64,000 nt of DNA, from assembly GCA_013397075.1 (NCBI GenBank), contig VWZS01000547.1, forward strand, positions 1,830,390 through 1,894,389, read 5' to 3'. This DNA is from Rhabdornis inornatus (Eukaryota > Chordata > Aves > Passeriformes > Rhabdornithidae). Positions 11,966-23,490 of the stretch are shown piece after piece. The notes below the pieces were generated by a model. That model saw nothing but the letters and a program-made list of their open reading frames with translations, had not been told where the DNA came from and ran no database searches. Position numbers and translations under genes: made by a program. Positions within the stretch are counted from its first letter, which is position 1. The number at the start of each line of letters is the position of its first letter.

Positions 11966-14900
11966 ATGGAAAACTCACCTGCCTCAGTATTTTAGACTCA
12001 CTTTGTTTAAAACCCTGTCAGCTTTAGGTTCTTTCCCCTTTGCTCTTTCACCCTGTACTAAGCCCAGAATGTCATGATATTAAGTGTCTTTTTCTAGAAA
12101 ATACCCTCTAGGCAATTAATATTGAGCTCCTTCAGATGCTGAGCCCTGTGTGAATGATATTTTGGTTGTTTTACCCTGCACATGTTGTGGGAAGACAGCT
12201 CGTGTGTACAGCACAGGAGTCAAGGGACTTACAAATCCATTTGCTTTGAGATCTGGAAAGACAAAGCTGTCTTAAAATATTATGAGCCTCCATTAAAACA
12301 CGGCTGAGGGCAGCAGGGTAAAGTGTGGCTGTGAGAGAAGCAGAGCTGAATGCTGGCAGGAGCAGGGATGGAGTGCTGGAATTCAAACCAGCTCCTGTCA
12401 CTGACAAGCACAGGCAGAGGCAGATTCCCCCTCCAGAGCAGTTCATTAACTTCAGCTCGTTATTGCTTCTCATGCAGAAGTCAGAAATCCCTCATTTGTT
12501 TGTGGCTGGGCTTATGTTAAAGAGTTTCACAACATTTTCTGATGGAGAAGATTCCCTCCCAGAGAGGTCAGTTTGCAAAAGCACACATTAAATACAGCAT
12601 AGGCACATATCCAATACAAATATGCTCCAGAGACACTTTAGGCCATAACCTCAACTTCCAACTCAGAAGTTTTTTCAATTAAAGACTTTTCAGCTCTGTT
12701 GTAAGCTATTACATGATCTGCACTTGGCCAACCATGTTCTCTTCCCCACTTTTACACAGCCCTAAAAAGGAGTTTGGTTCTGACCTTTTTCACAACTGAT
12801 TGTTCCTGTGCTGTTCTTAGGGCTAAAATGTTTATGGATCACAGAGACCTGCATAGATGAACTCAAATACTTTATTATGGCCATTACCATTGAGCAATCA
12901 TTATGCTTGAGACAGAAAAAACTATTTTCCACATGTTTGCAGAGAAGTCCAGCTGCAGGATATACATGCACTGATGGTTTTAAAAGACTGAAATAATTCA
13001 AGAAGAAAAAAGAAACTCAGCAAATGACACAACTGCAACAATCCTCCATACAAAGCCAGGGTAGTGTGCATCAAGTGTGTGAATGAAAAGCAGCAGAAGT
13101 TTTCTCTCTTTCAGCTGCCCATTTGTACTTAATGGTGCAGGAAAAGAGGCTGTCCCTATGCACCAGCACAGATAATTATCCACTGGAACCCTCTGGGGGC
13201 AGAATGCATTCCCTACACTGGCACGGGTCATCACTGTGATTCCAGCCCTTAATGGAAAACACACTGCCATGTCAGGAGGGACAAATTGAAGTAAAACACA
13301 GCTCTACAAAGGCAGCTTTGAGGAAGTTGAAACCTCTCTGCTGAGCCCTTGCCCTAGTTCTAACTCCAAGACCTTTCCTCCTTCTAATAATTTACAATAC
13401 CATTGCTAGCATGTTGTTTTTTTATTGATTTCTGTTATGAGGCTCATGGAAAATGAAGACCAAGAGGACAAGAAGCATCCTGTCCAGAAAACACCCTTTG
13501 TGATGAGCTGCACCTTGCTCCACGTCATCCCTGTCACTGCAGTGAGGAAAAGGGAAAATATGAACACAGGACTGGCTTTGGTCAGAGCAAAACATTCCTT
13601 GAAAAATCACAAAAATGCATTTGGCAAAAAAAGCAAGCAAGAGAAACACAGGCACAATAAAGAGTTGTGCCTGTTGTAACTACATTAACCTGAAGGAAAA
13701 AGGCAGGAGGGTAAAACACTTGATGAAGTGACTTAATTCAAAATTTCTAAATATTCTTTCCCCTCTTTTCAGCCCCAGGGGGACAGGAAGAAGGCACAGC
13801 AGGTTATCTTACACAGCCCTGCTCTGCTCACCAGGCTGCTCAAGATTCAGAGCCCTCCAGCAGCTGTGGCAAAGCCAGCACAATTCCCCAGTTCACAGCC
13901 ATTGTTTGTAAAAATGAATTTAAATTACGTTAAGGGGTGGAAAAGCCTTTCCAAAATATCCTGTGGCTCCTGTCTAAGGGAAATGTGCAGTTCAGGTTCG
14001 TATCCTACCATCACCAGTGATTATAACCAGACCTTCCCTCAGAGCTGCTCCTTACACCTTTGCACCCTGGGCTGTAGGATTAGAGGATGTGTCACCTCAT
14101 TCCTTTGCCTGCAAAGGTGAAAGATCAATAACCCAAGCCCGTGCACAGGTGTTACAACTGTCCAAAACCAGGCAGTTGCCTAAACTCTCATCAGTCTGAA
14201 TTATTTCCCTCCCTCTGTCTCCAGTGTTCTGAATGGTCTTCACACCCTGAACTACATAATCAACCTCCTGCATGGCTCTAATTATGCTCCACTGCTGAAA
14301 GAAACACAAACAATTTATTTTCACTGAAAAACACCTACTCTCAGAAAGCAGGAGGGACTGCATTTGAGAAGAATGCTGCTGAAAGGTGGCATTTAACACC
14401 CTCTTCTCTGCATTTACTCAGTAACTCATGCAGCAGTGCCAAATGCTGAATACAATGACAGAACACACTCCTCCCACTGAGTACTGAGGGGAAAGATGTC
14501 TATTCTCAGTACAGAAGATCCAAATTCAAATCTGCAAGTGGTTCCCTGGTTTAATGATTCCATTTTATCTTCCCTTGTCAGCATAGCAGAGGAGCAGTAT
14601 TTGTGACAGTGATTCATTCTCCTCTTTCTGATTCTGCCATCTTGTGTCTGAATTCAACTCTGGGAATTATATATTTTCATTTCAAAAGCTGTGTAGACAT
14701 CACTGATGTCCAAGAAAACCTAAATTCTCCATACACAGAGAGAATTAGAAGTTTTATTTCATTGCTCAAGTTAAAAAGATTAAACCCATGCAGTTTTCTA
14801 TATCCTACTTGCATCACTCCATTTGAAAAAAAATACCAGCATCTGAAAGCCAGGGGGAGTTCAGTACAGTTTAGAGCAAGAGCAAAACTCTTCTCAGCTT

Positions 14901-16431
14901 TACCAAGGAGGGGAGCAGGCTCTGCACAAGCAGGAAAGTCCATAAGAGCAGCAGGAAATCAGCTCTGTCTCAGTAGCTGGCCATAGATGGGTGCAGCTGA
15001 GCCAGATCAGGCACCTGGAACCAGAAACTTTGGAAGGAAAACCGAATCCAGGTTGTGTTTCTGTCACCAAGGAGCAGCAGCTCGGGGTTTGAGAGTGAAG
15101 CCAGGTCCCCTGCAGCCCTCACCTGCCCCAGCCAGGCTTAGCAGGACTCAGCAGCTGCAGGAAGGGGCTGCTCAGCCTCACAGTGCTGCAGTTTCATCAG
15201 AACTGAGCAATGAGCAGAGTTTAAAACTCTCTTCTTTTCAATGAAGAAATGCCAGATGTGCCCAGGGACCTGCTCTTTCAAATGGGCTATGATTAGGAAA
15301 ATTGACAATGCAGAAATGAATGGCAGCTCAGCATGGCATGGGAGCCTAAAACTGCTCCCAGAGAGCTCCTCAGCTCTCACTGCACAGCATCTTCACTGCA
15401 GACAGCCAGGCACCCACATCTGAGCTCTAAAAACCACCACACAAACCCTGAGGATGTGCAGGAAGAAATCTGCAATTCAAAGGAACTCTTACTTAAAGGA
15501 AGATTTTAGTAAGCTATTACAGAAGACTGATTCTAGTGTACAGTTTGCAGTAAAAGAAATAGATGAATGCATGAAGGGAAAAAAAGACAGGACACTTCTT
15601 TTTATCCTCATTAGAGGAATGAAGGGATAAAAACTGTTTTGAGCCATCCTGGACATCATAGTCTGGACTTTTATGAGAGCAGGTAAGATCCTCAGCATAA
15701 AGTGAAATGGGAAAAAAACCCCAAACTCTGCTAAATTACAGCACATTTTCCTTTCAGTGCTGCTGGATGGTTGTTCTGCTGCCTCCAGGAACTGCCCAGT
15801 ATAAACACTGTCAAGGGTTCAGACCCCCTGGCTGTCCCTGCTGAGGGCACATCTGAGTCAGGCAGGACAGCCTCTGGCCAGGCACTGCCTGCAGTCAAGG
15901 ATGTCCTCCCCCAGCATATTAAATGGCCTTTAGAGCAGCTTTAAGGGCTACAGGAGGAGAGAAAATCCCTCCCAAAGGTACACTGCACTGCCAAATCACT
16001 CTATGATTCTTACTTACAAGATGACAGCCATAGCTCTCAGTGTAATTGATGTTTTCTTTAAAACCTTCTTGAAGAAACAACCAGGTTCTGTGGCCAGAGT
16101 GCACTGGAGCAAGGCTTCCTGAGCTTTTGATGGATTTATTTGGGTCCTGATATGGCAAGCAAAATTCTGTGATCTGTGCTAGGCAGAAGGTCAACAAGAT
16201 ACATATGATGGTCTTTTCTGGCTTTAAGAGCTTATGAACAGCAATCCTTTACAATTCATCTTACACATCCCCATATTGCCTTGATTAATAAGAGTGGAGT
16301 CCAGGTCAAAATATTCATATCTGATGTAGTGATTTATAAAACACTGAAGTAAGTTCCAGTCCCTGTGGGCAGGAGTTTGAAATGCCAGAGGTCTGTGTGA
16401 ACATTACACTGAGCTCAGGTTTGCTAACCTG

Positions 16432-16480
16432 ATCTGATTTACACACAGTAGTAATCTGTAATCTGATTTTCACACAGCAG
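16432..16480 (+). repeat. Short direct repeat, 20-bp unit
   Basis: ATCTGATTTACACACAGTAG at 16432-16451 is repeated at 16461-16480 with two substitutions, 29 bases apart. It looks like a small local duplication of uncertain origin. Confidence 0.7.
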
Positions 16481-16853
16481 GCTCTGTTCTGCAGCATTGT
16501 ACCCTTAATAAGTTGATAGAAACAACATTGCTGAGCTTTCCTCTCCTCCCAGGACTGCATTCATGGCTGGGTTTAACAGCACCTGTAAGGCTTCTCCTGC
16601 ATGCATGCAGCACATCCCTGATTTTCCTCCTGTCTCACTGTCCCCAGGTGCCAGCCCTGACAGGTGACACACCCATGGGTGCCAGAGGGGAAATCAGGGA
16701 GCAGCCATAGGACCCCCAAACCCAGCTCACCTCCACCTCACACCAGGCCAGTCCTGTACTGGCATGCTTTCAAATGCCAGAAGGTGCCACGAGGTCTCTC
16801 CAGGTCAGTTCTCATGTCCTCAGCAAATACTTTCTAAAAAGATTAGAAGGGGG

Positions 16854-16881
16854 AAAAAAAAAAAAAAAAAAGAAAAAAAAA
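16854..16881 (+). repeat. Poly(A) tract
   Basis: A run of A interrupted by a single G. No retroposon body or target-site duplication is recognised around it, so it is listed as a mononucleotide repeat. Confidence 0.9.
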
Positions 16882-19350
16882 TCTATCTGATGTGATTTTT
16901 ACCAGGGGAACACACTTTGCTGTGGACAGAGATAGAGCAGTGCCACTTCAGCTGAGACGCCAGAGCTCAGCACCCACAGTGTCACAACCACCTGATCAAA
17001 GAGGGCCAGAAATTGCAGCTGTCAAGTAGAATTCAGCCAGTATTTGAGGCATCACATCTCCTACTCCGAGCCTAGGAGGGGACCAGCCCTCCACAGAGCA
17101 GAAATGCCACTGGACTATTTAATTTCATTGAGTTTGCTGTCTCCTAAGTATAATATCTAATTAATATCTAACCTAGTTGCTGTTTGGGGTCTGGCAGCAT
17201 CGTTTACATATTCAGAGCATGGTTAGCCATACCAAGTGCTCAGATTGGTGAGGGTAAGAGGTCTGTTATGATTGTGTAGGAAACTGGCTTAGTTTGGAGC
17301 AGCTAAAAGACTAACAGCTGTGGAATCACCAAAACCATCACACAAATATAGATGTTTACTGTTACATTAGTGTTTCCTGAACATGTCATTAGAGCAGGCT
17401 CAGATTCTTGTAGGTTAATCATGAGTTAAAGGAGGAGGGTTTGGTGAAGGAGGCACTTTGGGGACAGGAAACATCTGCCTTGTGAACAGCTGGATGGGCA
17501 AAGAAAGGTGGGATACTGTCTCCAGAAATTCTTCTGAAATGTGCTGTGGGTAAAAGCACAGAACATTCATAGAGATTTCCCTGACATCTCCCCACATTTT
17601 TCTAAAGCCATTTTGATCCTTGAGGGTCCCTTCAGACTCAGGATATTCCATGAGAGACATGTGGAGCTCCCAGTCTGAGTGTCCTGAAAAGGAACATCAC
17701 CACTGTCCTCAGCATGTTCCAGCATCTGATATGTTTAAACATGAAATCGGGCCAAATCTAATTAAATAGATATTTTAAATCTGATCTATTGTGGTGTAAA
17801 TGAAAGCAGGTCATAGCCCTCTTTTACTCTCTTTTCCTATATTCGTAACTAGAAAAAGAAAAGTTGTTTTTTTACCCTTGGAAAATCTTTGCAGTTGCAA
17901 CCTATGACTGGTTAGAAAAAAGTGGGAAATGGCAATTTATTTCCATGAAAAATTTATGTTCTCTCCATAGAGTTTTTACATGGTTTCAGTTGATTTACTT
18001 CAAATACAAAATGCACTGAAAACATTTTTAAATCCCATTATTTGAAATCCATTTATTTTAAATCCCATTTATTTAAATATCTTGTTTTTATTTGTAAATA
18101 GTGAGAAGCTTTCTATGCTATAACCTCTAGATTTATATCCCATAATATCCTGCATTAGTAAAAATAATATTTACCAGCCCCTCCAAAGAACCTCAGACAC
18201 TCCAGTACTAAACCCTTAGGAATTCCCTTTTTTTTGTTTTTTTAGGAAGGATTATTGATAAACTTCTAGAACTGGAATTATGTTTATGGCAGCTGACAGA
18301 TCCCATGTAACCATTCATGCAAAGGATTCCCACGTGGATAATTTCCTGTGAGAATTCCCAGGAGCAGCTGAGGAGGTGTGGAAAGGCAGAGATTGTGGAA
18401 TAAAACAGCTGGGCCCAGGAGAGGGTCAGAGCTGCAAACCCCAGCTCATGAGAAGCTGCTCCTCTGCAGACAGGCCTCTCCTGAACTCATTACAGTCTCT
18501 ATAAACTAATGAAGATCACTAATTATGCATTCCACCAGTCACCCTGACAGAGAACACCCTGCAGTTTGTCCTTCCTGCTGACACCAAGCCCACAGAGCAT
18601 CCCCACCCTGATGTAAAGTTATTTTTCTCTAGATTTACCCTGGATAAACTACACCATTCCCTTTCAATAACAAGATAAAGCCTTCAATAACACCATTAAG
18701 TAACTCACACTTTGGTTTTTCTCATTAAGAGGCATTTAAAAGGAAGCCATTAAATTTATAGAGGGTTAAAACCAATAAGAAAACTCAAACTGCTCACTCA
18801 TTAACTCGCTCACCCTTGTGCCTCCCAGGCCGTTACTTCCCTTCTTATTACCAACTTGCAATAAACTTCTTACTTTACTGCCCTGCAACTGCAAAAATGG
18901 AGTGGTGGCTACACTGTGACCTGATTTATGAGCAGAGGAAAGCAACAACTCAGTGTGCATTGCATTATTGAGATCTATGGTACAGCTTTCCTGATGTAAA
19001 AAATGATTCATGACTTCATGCACAAATACAAGTGTTGGGGCACATTGTTTCCTGAAACTCGCCGTGTTTGTAAAGTTGGTTCATTTATCTGTGGGCCCAA
19101 GAACAGGGAGGAGCATTTTGTGTTCAGCTAATAGAGGCAAGGCAAGCTTGAGCTAAAACCTGGGAATGTCCAAACAGCACCCTTGGCCCCGAAAATGAAC
19201 TTTACAAGAAAAATGTTGGGCATAATATACGTGTAAGTGATTTTCAGAGAGGTGAGAATGATGTCAAACAGCTTCGTATGTTAATAAACTTGGAAGATTG
19301 ATCCCAGCAAGGTCGGGAGTGCTGCAGTCCTGGGACACACACACATACAG

Positions 19351-19767
19351 AGCTCCGGGAAATTCAGGAATGCTGCACTCCTGACACAGTCACAGCTCCG
19401 GGATCCCGGGAAATTCGGGAATTCTGCTCTCTGACACACACACACACACACAGCTCCGGGATCCCGGGAAATTCGGGAATTCTGCTCTCTGACACACACA
19501 CACACACAGCTCCGGGATCCTGGGAAATTCGGGAATTCTGCTCTCTGACACACGCACAGCTCTGGCTCCTGGGAAATTCGGGAATTCTGCTCTCTGACAC
19601 ACACGCACAGCTCCGGGATCCCGGGAAATTCGGGAATTCTGCTCTCTGACACACACACACACAGCTCTGGCTCCTGGGAAATTCGGGAATTCTGCTCTCT
19701 GACACACACACAGCTCCGGGATCCCGGGAAATTCGGGAATTCTGCTCTCTGACACACACACAGCTCC
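19351..19767. repeat. CA-containing minisatellite, 49-58 bp units
   Basis: Tandem units begin with CAGCTCC at 19393, 19451, 19507, 19557, 19608, 19662 and 19711. A diverged leading copy starts at 19351 and a broken final copy at 19761. Each unit has a GC-rich head (either CTCCGGGATCCCGGG or the shorter CTCTGGCTCCTGGG), then AAATTCGGGAATTCTGCTCT, then a short CA run. Unit length varies from 49 to 58 because the CA run differs in length and the head exists in two forms. The block is richer in CpG than its surroundings. The minus strand has long open frames through the whole array in all three frames (up to 181 codons), a consequence of stop-free units rather than a gene. Confidence 0.95.
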
Positions 19768-22754
19768 GCTGGCCGCTCTCTCCAGGAGCGTTTCCTTCTC
19801 TGTGAGCTGGGATAGAGCCAGAGCAAAGAGAGGTTTTGGGAACTCTCTTCTGTCCTCCAAGGCCACTCTGTCTCTGCTTTTTAACACGGATTTGGTGTGT
19901 GATGAGAGAGGTGGGAAGAGAAAAATAAGAGAGATATCACCTCGAGAGGGAAATTCAGGGTTCAGAGGGGGTTTGATAGCACATAAATCCTAAACGAGAG
20001 TCAAAAAGTTACACCAACAATCTTGTTGAGTTCAGTGAAAGGACAGAAAACCTGTCTTACTGCTTACCTGACTGCTTTAAAGAAAAAATTTATTTCTAAT
20101 TGGAAATAAGTGCATCCCACCTACTATGGATTTGGGATAATCCTCATGTACATTGGTTCATGTGCTCTCCATTCCTGTAGTGATTTATCATTAAAATTTG
20201 ATTTTGAGGGGACTGCAAAGTAGCTTATTAGACAATGGAATAATGGAGAAGAGACAATAGTGAATTGATTTATTTAGCACAATGAAAGCTGACAACAAGA
20301 AATTAAACATTACTAACTTTTATTATAAAGTACTTGATCAATACCTCTGGCCCGAATGCTCTGTTTTCCTAATTACATCAGCAGACCACGAAGGTTCTGA
20401 TTGATGAGAAAGCAAGGAGATGGAAGGATGGAGGGGGAAAAGGGAAAAATGTGTCAAAGAGGCAATCTGGAGAGTCTGAAGCAAGGCTGGGACTGCTGCT
20501 CTTTAAAAGATGCTGCCTGCAGCTCTGAGGTGAGCCCTGCACTGAGCCTTCATTGCAAGACATTATTGCAGGACACTTTTCCTGTGCCACCGCCAGGTCA
20601 GCCACACCTGAGCAGCCCCTGCTCCTCCTGTGCACAGCTCAACACCTCACAGAGCATGAGGTGACTCTTGGCAAGGCTGTCAGCCCTCATAAAACAAAAC
20701 AATCCCAGAGAGGAAGCCAAACCCTTTAATGTAGGGCCCACATGAGGTATTTGTGTGGCCTCCAGCACGGCCACAGCTCAGCACAGCTCAGGATGCTTTT
20801 TGGGAACAGGAGCCTCCAGCCTGCTGCTCCCAGAGCTGAGAACCAAAGCACACAGCAATCAAGGGACTCACTCCAGCTCATCCACCTCCAGCCAGGCAAA
20901 GAGGGAATTGAGATCCCATGGCTGCAGGGTACAAGGCTAGAAAACAAATTTTAGCAATCTGCTCCATTCTCCGTGCCTGGAAACCCCATCTCTGGGAAAC
21001 AGTCACAGTCTGCCAGACCAGGATGGCTTTTGGAGACAGCACATCATGGAGACAGGATGTCCCAGAAAATCAGGGACACAACTCCTAAAGGCCAGCTACA
21101 GCAAGAGGAGACAGCTAATGCAAGGCTGCTGTCCTGAAGGAATGACAGGAGGCAGAGCAGGGGGACTGGGGAGACACAGGAACAGACACTAAGGAGGGGA
21201 GAGAAGGGAGAGTGATGGAGAAACAGGTTGGATTTTCCTGCAATTTCATTTTAAATCAAAATTCTCTTGAAACTAGTTCTATTCCTCTCTGCTTCTTTTT
21301 GACTGTGTGCTTTCTAGGGAAATTGGTTTAAGGGAAAGATACTGGATCAAATATATGGAAAAAATAAACAATTACCCATAAGTAGAAAAAAAGAATCCTA
21401 AAATCTAAACCTAAAGGATAAAGAAGATATCTCAAACAAAAAGAAAAAAGAAAATCAATAGTGAAGTGGCAAGATCTGTAAAGGTGGCCAGAAAAAAGTA
21501 TTAACACACAGAATAAGAACTCACTAATGATACAGATCAAAGGGAAACAGGAACACGAATATGAGGAATTGAAGATGTTCTGAATGAGAAATACAATGTC
21601 AATATATAAGGTATGAATAATTGTAAAACATCAAAGTACCACTCAAAATTCACAAGTCTCAGACTTGATATTTATGAAGTGGTGGGTAAAGGGAGAACCA
21701 TCAGGAGCAGTGAAATTCAGGCTGAATACTGAGGGGGAAAGGCAAAAAACAAAGCAGCAGTCACAGAGTAGACAGGGTTGTCCGGAAGGACTTAACAGTC
21801 AAATCAGTTCCTACATTGAACTTGATAAACACAAAGAAAGAGAAAACTCACTTTTGGTTTTAAGCTTTCAGAGGCTCAAGAGAAGAAATCCCTGTAAGCA
21901 CTCTGGAGAAATAAATGCTGTTTAATCCAGTACATTGCAGCTTCTATAACACAAATCTCAGCTCTTCATTCATTCCTGAACTATTCACATCTGAAATCCA
22001 AAAATTCACGTTACTGTGGCAGGTTTTATCATTTCACAAATGTTTGGTGGCTACTCTGCATGGATTGGAAAATTCTCAAACCACTTTTGGTTTGGTTTGT
22101 TGGGTTTTTTTTGCATGATCTGTTATCTCCTGAAAAGCACAGACAAAGAACTATCAGAGTAGCTCTCAGATCAGCTTGAAAACAAGATTATGCTATTTAG
22201 ATCTTTTAAAAACCTCTTACACAAGAGAGGCCAGTCCCAAGTATCTTTGAAGGAAATGGGAATCTTGCCATAAGCACAAGAGATTTTATTGAGACAGGAG
22301 GTGAATGTTGAAGCACACAAAATTGTGAGACACTAAGTAATCATTGCTACAGTAAATCCAATTACTAAACAACACCCCTAATGCCAAAAGCCTGATCCTT
22401 GAATGGCTAATAGAATAGTTTTGCTTGAATGGTTTTGTTGCCTATATTCCCCCTTTTTCTTGCTTTTTTAATATTCTGTTCATTTAATCAAGTTGAATAA
22501 GTGACTCAGTAAATATTTGGCTGCTGCCTGCTAATTCGGGTAAGACAGATTTCATCCACTTGCATTTGTTCTGTGTAAAACACAGAAGGATTGGGCTGGT
22601 AATGGAACAGATCTCAGGTGAGCAACCTTAATTCTGAATTAATGAGTTTTCTGGGTAGCTAATTTATGTTTCTTAAAGCTTTATGGCTTTAGTCTCTGTT
22701 TCTGGAAAAGCCAGATGATAAAGATAACTGATTTTAGCAAGATTTTCAAGCTGG
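19768..22754. other. Non-coding DNA, partly A-rich on the plus strand
   Basis: No gene is recognised. 20150-20400 is AT-rich with three SOX-like ACAAT motifs and may be a regulatory element. 20400-21230 is more GC-rich and featureless. 21330-21620 is strongly A-rich on the plus strand, as the sense strand of an old LINE would be, but I could not align it to any CR1 block. 21880-22750 holds nothing I can name. Confidence 0.5.
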
Positions 22755-23490
22755 TGAGATCTGCCTGCAAAGGGCAGCCAAATGGACTGGAGGGGTACAG
22801 TGTGTGAACAAAAAGAAATGGAATTCAGTGCTGATCCATGGGAAGTGATGCACACAAGAGAAAAAGCCATCCTGGATTGACGAAATCTGGCACCTCATTA
22901 GCATTTGGGAAAAAATAATAGATATCTTGAAGCTATAATGGGTCAATTAAAGTGTCAGTTCAATGCTCAATAGAAGTGAAAGAAAATAGCATGTTAGGAA
23001 TTATTGGGAAGGAATGGAGAACAGAACAGAAATCATCATTATGGCATTGAATAAATCCACAGTGAGTCTAAAATTTCACCATTTTGTACAGCTTTGTTCC
23101 TCACCTTCTGCTAAAAGATCAACTAAAATTAAAGTAGAGGGCAGAACAACAATGATAATCAAAGTTACCCCAAAAATATTTAGATCAAATTCACTTTATC
23201 CTGGGAGAGAGCAAAGCAAAGAGGAATATAAACCTGAGAGCAGCACAGACAAAGGGGAAATGGTTGCTCACTCTATCAATATAAAAACTAGAGAGGAAGT
23301 AGTAAAATTATCAGCATGAACGTCTGAAGCAAACAAATACTGCTTCATGCTTCCCTCAACTGCACTGGGGAATTCTTTGCTTCAGGATGCAAAGGTTTCT
23401 TTGGATATGAATTCATTTAATACACAGAAAAAAAAGGCTATTGATGGCTTCTATTTTTTGCACCAAGGCAAGGGGGAAATTCTCTTTTCA
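22755..23490 (+). mobile_element. Ancient CR1-like LINE fossil, 3' part of ORF2
   Basis: The order of blocks follows the C-terminal part of old amniote CR1 ORF2 on the plus strand. First comes a segment like the normal 'KMEFNVDKCKVMH' stretch (about 22815-22855). Next is the very CR1-typical stretch beginning ATGTTAGGAATTATTGGGAA at 22991, then a decayed 'IIMPLYKSMV' (about 23032-23070), and then 'KDQLELEKVQRRATKMIKG' readable as KRSTKIKV and MIIKV (about 23113-23165). The 'NTRTRG..KL' segment is near 23275-23310, and the remnant of 'LWNSLP' with GGATGC and AAAGGTTTCTTTGG is near 23368-23403. It ends near 23490 in a remnant of the 'GLLMA' region. Frames are broken by many indels and the frame at 23014-23319 is accidental. 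No catalytic core is included. This copy is clearly older than the other three CR1 pieces in the window. Confidence 0.77.

Larger units (their letters stand above)
11966..19350. other. Non-coding DNA between the CR1 fragment and the minisatellite
   Basis: No gene is recognised. Frames here are short (the longest is 127 codons at 14603-14986 plus) and without domains. Two pseudo-exon-like segments were seen at 15615-15682 (plus) and around 16010-16200 (minus); both are treated as probable decoys. Simple features are the poly(A) tract at 16854-16881 and a 29-bp-spaced direct repeat at 16432-16480. The stretch at 17700-18180 is AT-rich with imperfect repeats of AAATCCCATTTATTT near 18030-18075. 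Confidence 0.6.

Noticed and set aside
15615..15682. Plus-strand exon-like segment with good acceptor (TTTTTATCCTCATTAG) and donor (GCAG, then GTAAGA), open in one frame
   Set aside because: Only 68 bases, so an open frame is likely by chance. It has no partner exon and no recognised peptide, and similar decoys occur several times in the window.
16010..16200. Minus-strand frame ending at a GTAAGTAAG donor
   Set aside because: The exon end (TCTT) is a poor donor context and no single acceptor stands out, so it is probably a decoy.
19400..19760. GGGAAATTCG in each minisatellite unit as a kappaB-like site
   Set aside because: It lacks the final CC of the kappaB consensus and is simply part of the repeated unit.
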